A stretch of DNA of 64,000 nt from Apilactobacillus apisilvae. GTDB lineage: Bacteria; Bacillota; Bacilli; Lactobacillales; Lactobacillaceae. The notes beneath the pieces are model-generated. The model saw only the letters and a list, made by a program, of their open reading frames with translations. It was not told the origin of the DNA and searched no databases. The position numbers and the translations under genes are program-made. The DNA lies in the NCBI RefSeq assembly GCF_023380225.1, contig NZ_CP093362.1:310001-374000 (forward strand), given 5' to 3'. Shown piece by piece: positions 47,582 through 54,686 of the stretch. Each line of letters starts with the position of its first letter. Position 1 is the stretch's first letter.

Positions 47582-50227
47582 ATGAGTAGTACAATTTTTT
47601 CAGTAGTAGATATTGAAACTACTGGAACTAGTCAATCCAATAACAATCGTATAATTCAATTTAGTTGTACCTTTGTTAAAAATAAAACAATTATTGGATC
47701 CTTTAATTCGTTTATTAATCCTGAAATGGAAATCCCAGATGATATAACCAAATTAACGGGTATTACAAATGAATTAGTTAAAAATGCACCAACATTTGAA
47801 GAAATTGCTAATAAAATATATTCATTATTATCAAATACAATTTTTGTTGCGCATAACGTTAATTTTGATTTTCCATTCATCAATAGTGAACTATCACGTA
47901 TAGATATTGATAAATTAGAAATTATGGCGATCGATACTGTTACTTTAAGCCAATTATTATTACCGACGGAAAAGAGCTATCGATTAATTGATTTAAGTAA
48001 AAATCTAAATATTTTACATAAGCATCCACATTCATCTAGTAGTGATGCTTTAGCTACTGCTAAATTATTAATAATTTTATTAAATCAAATTGAAAAGATG
48101 CCTAAAAAAACAATAAAAAAGATAATAAAAATAAATCCTGCATTGCCAATGGATACAATGGATGTTTTTAAAAATGCATACAATAATATAATCGATAAAG
48201 ATAATGATAAACTAATAGATATTAACACTTTAAAAATTAGAAAAATTCAGTATAAAAATAGTCAAAAACTAAAAGATAATATATATCCTAGTAGTAAAGA
48301 TAAAAAGAAACATCTATTTGGTGGAATTAATAATTTTAGTGATGAGCAAAATAAGTTAATGAATTCGATATATAATAATTATAAATTTAGCAAGCAATCT
48401 AAAAATTTATTAATGGAGACTAATGATGAACTAGACGATGATTTTTCATATCTATTTCCATTAAGTTATTTAATAGGAAATAATAAAAAAATTGTTGTAT
48501 CAGTTCATAAACATAAATTGCATGGTGATTTGTCCAAAGTAATAAATAAAATAAATAAGATTTCTCAAAATAATTTAAAAAAAATAGTTTTACATTCATC
48601 CGATGACTATATAGATCTGAATAAATTTAGGGATGCACTGAGTGTGGTTAGTGGATCTAAAAGAACTGAATTTCTAAAATGCAAAATATTAATATGGCTA
48701 ACGTTTACTAAAACTGGCGATTTACATGAACTAAATGTTGATATGAATAACGAACAAAACTCATTTCTAAAAATTATTGGAAATATTAACAATAAAGGAT
48801 ACTATATCAACAAACTTAAAAGTGATTTAAAAAATTCTAATATAATAGTTATATCGCATGAATTTTTATTTAATAATATTAAAAGTATTGCAAAATATCA
48901 TCCATATTTGATTGTTAAAGATGCTAATCAGTTTAACGAACAATTATTAAGACATTATCGTGTTAATTTTCAAATTAATCAAAATAAAATACTAATACAT
49001 CATGTTCAATATTTGTTATATCAAACGCATAATAAAAATTTGTATGATGTATTTAATAACTCTACTAAAAATCATTATATAGTTAAGCAAATTGATGATT
49101 TACTTAAATCATATGAAAAATTAACTGCAAGAATTCAAGAATCATTTTCAAAAAAATTGATAAAAAAAGATAAATTAATTAATAAAGATAATATCTATAT
49201 TAATCAAATTGATAATTCGGATCTATATAACTTCTTTAATAATCATAAAATTGATATACAAAATCAACATAGTATATTAAATAAAATTAATGTACTTAGA
49301 AAGAAATTAATTAGCGTTAGTGAAATTCAAATTGAAGACAAAGCTATTTTAAATGATTTCAATGATCATTTTATAGAACTAGAAAAATTTTTTAATAATA
49401 ATATCACTTTAATAGCAAAGCTTATTCAAAATAATAATAATGTTATTTTTGAAAACGATTTAAATATTGATAAAAATGTTGATAATAGTTTATTTCGAGG
49501 CGGCTTAATTAATAATAAAAATTTATTAAATCAAATAATTTATAAGTATATCAGTAATATCCTTTTTATGGATGATTCATTATACACTAGAGGAAATTTA
49601 AGCCCTATACTTAATAAATTAGAATTAGAAACCAAAAATACTTTAATACTAAATAATCGTGGATCAAATGATTTAAGTAAAGATTATAAAGTTTTACTTA
49701 ATGGTAAAAAGGACAAGATTGATCTAGATAAATTAAATTTGGATCAAGAAAATGTATTTATTATGGCAAATACTCAAAGTTCCATTAATGATATTTATAA
49801 AAATTTGATAGAAAATGATTGTAAATATAAATCAGTTATATTATCTCAAAAGATTAATGGTAATAAAGAAAAAATAATAAAGAAATTTACTAATTCTAAA
49901 AAGTCCATCATAATTGGTAACTATGACTTATTTTTATCGATTAGAGATATTAGTGAAAGAATAAATTGTCTTATTTTTGAATCTTTTAAGTTCAATAACC
50001 TTTATTTAGACAGTGAAAATAAGAATTTACCAATATTTAAATTAATGATTAAAAATTCAATTAAGCATTTGATTGAATTATCGAATGTTAAGGGGACAAT
50101 TTTATTAAATAATATAAATTATATTAATGATATTGGAGTTAAAGATATAAGAGAATTATTACCTAATAACTTAAAATTAAAAGTTTTGTCTATTGATAAA
50201 ATTATTAAACAATTTAATAATAATTAA
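47582..50227 (+). CDS. dinG: DinG-type protein: intact DEDDh exonuclease fused to a degenerate helicase domain
   Basis: 881 aa. Residues 1-175 are a DnaQ-like 3'-5' exonuclease: SVVDIETTG, VAHNVNFDF near 92 and H-x4-D in HSSSSDALATAK, all catalytic residues present. The remainder aligns by position with the XPD/DinG helicase, but Walker A is replaced by ETNDELDDD (near 279), the DEAH box by KDAN (near 446), and the C-terminal GRxIR motif is absent. This half is Asn/Lys/Ile-rich. ATG 47582 with GGTGGA upstream is preferred. It sits in the Bacillus-like order dinG-ypmB-dnaD. It probably acts as a nuclease, not a helicase. Confidence 0.85.
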   Translation: MSSTIFSVVDIETTGTSQSNNNRIIQFSCTFVKNKTIIGSFNSFINPEMEIPDDITKLTGITNELVKNAPTFEEIANKIYSLLSNTIFVAHNVNFDFPFINSELSRIDIDKLEIMAIDTVTLSQLLLPTEKSYRLIDLSKNLNILHKHPHSSSSDALATAKLLIILLNQIEKMPKKTIKKIIKINPALPMDTMDVFKNAYNNIIDKDNDKLIDINTLKIRKIQYKNSQKLKDNIYPSSKDKKKHLFGGINNFSDEQNKLMNSIYNNYKFSKQSKNLLMETNDELDDDFSYLFPLSYLIGNNKKIVVSVHKHKLHGDLSKVINKINKISQNNLKKIVLHSSDDYIDLNKFRDALSVVSGSKRTEFLKCKILIWLTFTKTGDLHELNVDMNNEQNSFLKIIGNINNKGYYINKLKSDLKNSNIIVISHEFLFNNIKSIAKYHPYLIVKDANQFNEQLLRHYRVNFQINQNKILIHHVQYLLYQTHNKNLYDVFNNSTKNHYIVKQIDDLLKSYEKLTARIQESFSKKLIKKDKLINKDNIYINQIDNSDLYNFFNNHKIDIQNQHSILNKINVLRKKLISVSEIQIEDKAILNDFNDHFIELEKFFNNNITLIAKLIQNNNNVIFENDLNIDKNVDNSLFRGGLINNKNLLNQIIYKYISNILFMDDSLYTRGNLSPILNKLELETKNTLILNNRGSNDLSKDYKVLLNGKKDKIDLDKLNLDQENVFIMANTQSSINDIYKNLIENDCKYKSVILSQKINGNKEKIIKKFTNSKKSIIIGNYDLFLSIRDISERINCLIFESFKFNNLYLDSENKNLPIFKLMIKNSIKHLIELSNVKGTILLNNINYINDIGVKDIRELLPNNLKLKVLSIDKIIKQFNNN

Positions 50228-50240
50228 GGAGGTTAATTAA

Positions 50241-50744
50241 TTGAAAATACCCAAAATAAGTAAAAATAGGCTTAATAAAATTTATAAATGGATTATTATT
50301 TTAATAATTTTACTTATTGCTTTTACAATTGGAATATTTTTATGGGCTAGGCAGCCAATCGCTGATGCTAAAAAGCAAGCATTTAATATTGCAGAGAAAA
50401 AAGCTAAAATTACAAAGACCAGTAATTTCTTTATGTCTGATGTAAATAGAACATATTATACAGTTGAAGGAACGAACAAAAATAATCAAGTTAATTACGT
50501 AATAATTGATAAAAAAACTGGTAATATAAATATAGTTCCTAAAAAAAATACAATTTCTAAAGAAAAAGCTATTGATATTGCTAATAGTTCTACTCCTATT
50601 AATAAACTAATAAGTGCAGCACCCACCATTTTTAATGGCAAAGCTGCATGGGTAATCAGCTATTTCAATAAAAAAGATAATTTATGCTATATAACTATTG
50701 ATTTAAAATCAGGTAAAGTTATACAATCAATTTCTAATCTTTAA
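50241..50744 (+). CDS. YpmB/TseB-like membrane-anchored wall elongation protein (DUF5590)
   Basis: 167 aa with a basic N-terminus, one membrane helix at about residues 18-36 (WIIILIILLIAFTIGIFLW) and an extracytoplasmic domain of two PepSY-like repeats (AKKQAFNIAEKKAKI; KEKAIDIANSSTPINKL). It matches the YpmB family in length, topology and place between dinG and dnaD. In Bacillus TseB/YpmB modulates PBP2A and cell elongation. Start is TTG with GGAGG upstream. aspB and asnS, which follow ypmB in Bacillus, are absent. Confidence 0.8.
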   Translation: MKIPKISKNRLNKIYKWIIILIILLIAFTIGIFLWARQPIADAKKQAFNIAEKKAKITKTSNFFMSDVNRTYYTVEGTNKNNQVNYVIIDKKTGNINIVPKKNTISKEKAIDIANSSTPINKLISAAPTIFNGKAAWVISYFNKKDNLCYITIDLKSGKVIQSISNL

Positions 50745-50765
50745 TTTAAGAGGGTGATTAATTAT

Positions 50766-51494
50766 ATGGATCAATTTGCAAAGTTGATATTACAATCTGG
50801 TCAAACTAGCATTTCTAATTACTTACTTAAAAATTATGTTCATTTAGGAATGAACAGTGATGAATTAATCATGTATTTACAAATTAAAAGAAATATTGAT
50901 ATGGGAAATTATTTACCTAATATAGATATAATTACTAACTCTACCGGTTTTTCTAAGAATAAGGCTTATGAAATTTTGCATGAACTAATTCAAAAAAAAA
51001 TCATGAAAATTAAAACCTTAAAAAATAAAAAGGGCCATTCCTTTGATGTATATGATTTTTCATTAATGTATGAAAAACTTAGTACATTGAATAATCAAAG
51101 TATTGAAAGTGTTAGCAATGAAAATGTACAAAAAAATAATGATAAGCCAATGACCGCTGCAGATAGAAGTAATGTTTTTAAACAAATTGAATCAGAATTT
51201 GGCAGGCCTTTATCACCAATTGAACTTGAAGAAATAACTGATTGGATAGATAAGGATAAATATGATCTAAAGCTTATTTCATTGGCATTGCGGGAAGCTG
51301 TATTAAATCAAGTATATAGTTTGAAGTATATCGATAGAATATTAATGAACTGGTATAAATCTAATATTAGAACTCCTGCTGATGTTGAAAATATGAAAAA
51401 CAAACGTGAAAGTAATATTAATAACAAAAATAAATCTAAAGTAAATAATAAAAATAATGATTTTAAAATTCCCATTATTAAATTAGATAAATAA
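50766..51494 (+). CDS. dnaD: Replication initiation protein DnaD
   Basis: Primosome protein that helps load the helicase at oriC and during restart. The N-terminal winged helix (about residues 1-100: NYLLKNYVHLGMNSDELIMYLQI, STGFSKNKAYEIL) is followed by the DDBH2 domain near 130-200 (FGRPLSPIELEEITDWI, LISLALREAVLNQVYSLKYIDRILMNW). A Lys/Asn-rich tail ends it at 242 aa. ATG 50766 with AGAGGGTGAT upstream is preferred over GTG 50754. An IS1182-type element begins 3 bases after the stop. Confidence 0.92.
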   Translation: MDQFAKLILQSGQTSISNYLLKNYVHLGMNSDELIMYLQIKRNIDMGNYLPNIDIITNSTGFSKNKAYEILHELIQKKIMKIKTLKNKKGHSFDVYDFSLMYEKLSTLNNQSIESVSNENVQKNNDKPMTAADRSNVFKQIESEFGRPLSPIELEEITDWIDKDKYDLKLISLALREAVLNQVYSLKYIDRILMNWYKSNIRTPADVENMKNKRESNINNKNKSKVNNKNNDFKIPIIKLDK

Positions 51495-51523
51495 AAAGGG
51501 GCTTTGACATAAGTCTCTGAAGT

Positions 51524-51568
51524 GACCCCCAAAAGTTGGACAAGAAATTGTTCAATATTTTGGGGGTC
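51524..51568 (+). terminator. IS copy B left-end hairpin over the transposase start region
   Basis: GACCCCCAAAA (51524-51534) pairs with TTTTGGGGGTC (51558-51568); inside it TTGGACAA pairs with TTGTTCAA around a GAAA loop. A six-T run (51570-51575) reaches the TTG start, and GGGGG in the right arm is the visible ribosome site. Equivalent in position and design to the hairpin of copy A. Confidence 0.7.
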
Positions 51569-51573
51569 ATTTT

Positions 51574-52905
51574 TTGGTTAAATTTAGTTATGAATTTAAA
51601 TTAAATGTTGTTTTAGAATATCTACAAGGATATGGTTCCACTTATCTTTGTAAAAAATATAATATTGTGAATCCTAGTACTGTTTTACTATGGATTAATA
51701 TGTATAAAGCCTACGGCTTAAAGGGTTTAATTGTAAGAAATTACGGTAAAGTGTATTCTGGTGAGTATAAAATAAAAGTGCTGAATTGGATGCACACTCA
51801 ACAAAAGTCATATCCAGAAACAGCACTTCATTTCAATATATCTGCCAGTAGTACCATCTTCACTTGGCAGAGAAGAATGGAGACTAAAGGTATACGTTCA
51901 TTATACAACAAACGTGGCCGTCCTAAAATGCAGAAAACTGAATTAAAAGTAACCTCATGTCAAAAAAATTTAGCTAATGAATACATGATTAAGTATGTGT
52001 ATACAAAAATTCAAATGAAACATCCTAAGAGTAGTAAATTTGAGGTTGTACATAAGCTGATTAATCAATTAAAATCTTTATCTAAAAGTTATATTTTACA
52101 GGTAATTCAATATTCTCGCAGTGTTTATTACTATAACTTGAAGAAAGCGAAGCTTTCTTATGATAATTCTTACATTGAAAATAAAATCAAAAATATTATT
52201 ATTAAGCACGCTGCTTACGGATATCGCAGAATAACTGCAGTATTAAGACAATCAGGCCTGAAAATTAATCATAAACGTGTACAAAATATAATGAAACGTA
52301 ATAATTGGCAATGTAAATTGTTTAGTCGACGCAAACGTAAGTATAATTCATATAAAGGTCAAGTAGGCAGAATTGCTAATAATATATTAAATGGTGATTT
52401 TACAGCCAATAAATTTGGTCAAAAAATTACTACTGATGTTAGTGAATTTAGATATGGCAATGAAGATATAAACCATCGGGTTTATTTATCACCAGTAATG
52501 GATTTATATTCAGACAAAATATTATCTTTTAATATTAGTAGACATCCAAATGTAAGTTTTACTTTAAAAGCACTAAATGAAGCAATGCTTAATCTAAAAT
52601 CATTACCTTATAGAACTATTGTACATAGTGATCAAGGTTTTCAATATCAACATCATAGTTGGGTTAATACATTGAAAAAATATAATGCGATTCAGTCTAT
52701 GTCCCGTAAAGGGACATGCTTAGATAATGCACAGATGGAATCATTTTTTCATATTATGAAAAGTGAAATGATGAATGTTCATTATAATACAAAAGAATCC
52801 TTAATCCATGCCATGAAAGTATGGATTAAGGATTACAATAATAATAGAATAAAAGAAAAACTAGGATACCAGTCACCAAATAAATATTTGGGATTAATAT
52901 CCTAG
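51574..52905 (+). CDS. IS3-family transposase, single-frame OrfAB type (copy B)
   Basis: 443-aa transposase collinear with that of copy A. N-terminal HTH pair (YLQGYGSTYLCKKYNIVNPSTV; SASSTIFTWQRRMETKG), a middle segment YGYRRITAVLRQSGLKINHKRVQNIMK, and catalytic D288 (TTDVSEF), D353 (HSDQGFQYQ) and E389 (NAQMESFF) in D-x35-E spacing. The TTG start aligns with the ATG of copy A. The frame is intact, so the element may be active. Confidence 0.9.
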   Translation: MVKFSYEFKLNVVLEYLQGYGSTYLCKKYNIVNPSTVLLWINMYKAYGLKGLIVRNYGKVYSGEYKIKVLNWMHTQQKSYPETALHFNISASSTIFTWQRRMETKGIRSLYNKRGRPKMQKTELKVTSCQKNLANEYMIKYVYTKIQMKHPKSSKFEVVHKLINQLKSLSKSYILQVIQYSRSVYYYNLKKAKLSYDNSYIENKIKNIIIKHAAYGYRRITAVLRQSGLKINHKRVQNIMKRNNWQCKLFSRRKRKYNSYKGQVGRIANNILNGDFTANKFGQKITTDVSEFRYGNEDINHRVYLSPVMDLYSDKILSFNISRHPNVSFTLKALNEAMLNLKSLPYRTIVHSDQGFQYQHHSWVNTLKKYNAIQSMSRKGTCLDNAQMESFFHIMKSEMMNVHYNTKESLIHAMKVWIKDYNNNRIKEKLGYQSPNKYLGLIS

Positions 52906-52929
52906 TAAAAGTTGTCCAACTTTTGGGGT

Positions 52930-54537
52930 TCACATCACTCTACAAAAATAGGATTTACGTTTTAAATTTAACGTAAATCCTATTTTTGTATATAACTTTA
53001 TAAAATTAATGACTTTCGTCATTAACTTTCTTATATTTAATGCCATTATAGTAAACCCAGCTTCCTTTTTAACCTTATCGATTCCCCTAACGTAGAATCG
53101 ATTGAAACGCAAAGAAGCCTTTAGTCTACCAAAAACCGATTCAACATCTATCTTTCTTTTTGCGTAAATATCACTTGTTTTTGGTGCCAAAAGCAATGCT
53201 TGTTGTTTGTTTTTAAAATATTCCCATGCATAATTAATACTGATTTTTCTAGTGTTACCAGACTTAGTTAGAGCATATGAATTAATGTCTTGATTAAGAT
53301 CATACTTTTCAGCTTTATATTCTTTAAAATCACGAGTGAATTTATATTTATCAGTTCTTTTACGATAACCATTAAAATTAAATCTGATGCCTTTGGGATC
53401 AATATAATAATCATCTTTTGAATTATAATACCAATTCATGACCTTACGGTCATCACTTTTCCATTTACGACTTTGTTCTTTTAACATTGTTCCATAGGGA
53501 ATTAAAGGAATGTTATTAGTTAGTTTGTCTTCTATAAAACGATAATTACTTTCAGATCCATAACCAGCATCGGCAACAATATATTTACCTAAACTATTAT
53601 TCTTAATTTGTTTATTTAAGAACGGAATTAAAGTACGAGTATCAGTGGGATTTTGATAAATGTCAAAATTAGTTATGAATTGTCCACTAGTGGCAATTTG
53701 TAAATTATAAGCAGGTTTAAGTTGTCCATTTAACATGGGGTCTTCCTTAATACGCATAAAAGTAGCATCATGATCAGTCTTAGAATAACTATTACGATTG
53801 GAAAATATTTTATTACTTTTTTGATATTCTATTTGTTTACATTTACGAAAACGAAGTTTTCTTTTAATGGCTTTTAACTTACGACGCTTTTGTTTATGGG
53901 GATTAGGTGATAGTTTTTTATTCTGTTTAATTTGATTATTTAAATCTGCTAAACAATTTTCTAAATGGATGATGATTTCATCTAACTCACTTGTTGAAAT
54001 ATCAGAGTCATCTGGGAGTTCACCCACATATTTAACATCATTCATGTCATGTAGTAATTTTATAATCGCTTCGCGATTTAATTTATCGAATCTGATTATA
54101 TTTTTACGCCAAACAAAAGAATACTTATTAGCATTCGCTAGTATTTTAGTTCCATCAATAAAACTTACATCATCAATATAATTATTTTTTCTTAGATATT
54201 TAGTTAATTGATTCATGCATTTACTAATTAAATTTTCTGCTTCATCTGAAATCCTAAATCGACAGACTGTTCTGTATGAAGGAAATGAATTTTTAGTTAA
54301 CCAACGTGCAGGTAAATTTTCTCCTGCCAGCTCACTAATTTGGCGACTACTAAAAATCCCTTTAGAATAAGCAAACAAGGTTAACTTTAATAGTGACCGT
54401 AGGTCGTATTTTCGTGGCCTACCAAATATGTATTTTTCTTCTAAACCAATCATTTCAACAATTTGATTGATAATTTTTACTTGATGATTATTTTTAGGTT
54501 GCCAATTTTGAATATTTAAAATATAATTAGTACTCAT
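52930..54537 (-). CDS. IS1182-family transposase with C-terminus altered by insertion
   Basis: 535-aa DDE transposase: N-terminal DUF772-like region (FGRPRKYDLRSLLKLTLFAY; SYRTVCRFRI), catalytic block VSFIDGTKILANANKYSF near residue 124, a Lys/Arg-rich middle and the DDE_Tnp_1 segment IVADAGYGSESNYRF near 325 and DVESVFGRLKASLRFNRF near 480. ATG 54537 is preferred over TTG 54558. The frame runs through the downstream hairpin, and its last residues (VM, then TGA) come from IS copy B, so the native C-terminus has changed. The core looks intact. Confidence 0.85.
   Translation of the reverse strand: MSTNYILNIQNWQPKNNHQVKIINQIVEMIGLEEKYIFGRPRKYDLRSLLKLTLFAYSKGIFSSRQISELAGENLPARWLTKNSFPSYRTVCRFRISDEAENLISKCMNQLTKYLRKNNYIDDVSFIDGTKILANANKYSFVWRKNIIRFDKLNREAIIKLLHDMNDVKYVGELPDDSDISTSELDEIIIHLENCLADLNNQIKQNKKLSPNPHKQKRRKLKAIKRKLRFRKCKQIEYQKSNKIFSNRNSYSKTDHDATFMRIKEDPMLNGQLKPAYNLQIATSGQFITNFDIYQNPTDTRTLIPFLNKQIKNNSLGKYIVADAGYGSESNYRFIEDKLTNNIPLIPYGTMLKEQSRKWKSDDRKVMNWYYNSKDDYYIDPKGIRFNFNGYRKRTDKYKFTRDFKEYKAEKYDLNQDINSYALTKSGNTRKISINYAWEYFKNKQQALLLAPKTSDIYAKRKIDVESVFGRLKASLRFNRFYVRGIDKVKKEAGFTIMALNIRKLMTKVINFIKLYTKIGFTLNLKRKSYFCRVM
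52944..52987. terminator. Perfect 18-bp hairpin at the 3' end of the IS1182 transposase
   Basis: AAAAATAGGATTTACGTT (52944-52961) is the exact complement of AACGTAAATCCTATTTTT (52970-52987), 8-base loop, with A5 and T5 at the two sides, so it could terminate in either direction. The transposase frame continues through it. Confidence 0.75.
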
Positions 54538-54570
54538 TAGTTTTAAGTTTCCTTTCAAGGAGATTTATTT

Positions 54571-54655
54571 AAACGATATCGGTTGGTTCGATATCGTTTT
54601 TTATTATACATAAATAACGCTCGTTGGAAAAATTAAATTCCAACGAGCGTTATTT
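54571..54655 (-). promoter_or_regulatory. IS1182 upstream region: promoter between two hairpins
   Basis: An 18-bp perfect hairpin (54612-54629 with 54638-54655, AAATAACGCTCGTTGGAA) followed on each side by A/T runs should block outside transcripts. A consensus -10 TATAAT on the reverse strand is at 54603-54608. Then an 11-bp hairpin AAACGATATCG / CGATATCGTTT (54571-54599) lies in the 5' leader before the transposase. Roles are inferred from position. Confidence 0.5.
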
Positions 54656-54686
54656 TTTAGAGACTTATGTCACAGTCCCTTTTTAT

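Larger units (their letters stand above)
51518..52937 (+). mobile_element. IS3-family (IS150-like) insertion sequence, copy B, 1420 bp, nested
   Basis: Left end TGAAGTGACCCCCAAAAG and right-end complement TGATGTGAACCCCAAAAG, with match continuing through TTGGACAA. 3-bp direct repeats CTC (51515-51517 and 52938-52940). Same family and end type as copy A, but the transposases differ at many positions, so the two are separate elements and not recent copies. It sits inside the terminal repeat of the IS1182 element. Confidence 0.9.
51498..54679 (-). mobile_element. IS1182-family element, interrupted by IS3 copy B
   Basis: Ends GGGGCTTTGACATAAGTCTC (51498-51517) and, complemented, GGGACTGTGACATAAGTCTC at the far end form the terminal inverted repeats; similarity continues as TA(C)AAAAATA once copy B is removed. 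Without the 1420-bp insert and its 3-bp duplication the element is about 1.76 kb, normal for IS1182. It is flanked by inverted ATAAATAAAAA / TTTTTATTTAT rather than a direct repeat, so exact ends could be a few bases further out. Confidence 0.85.
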
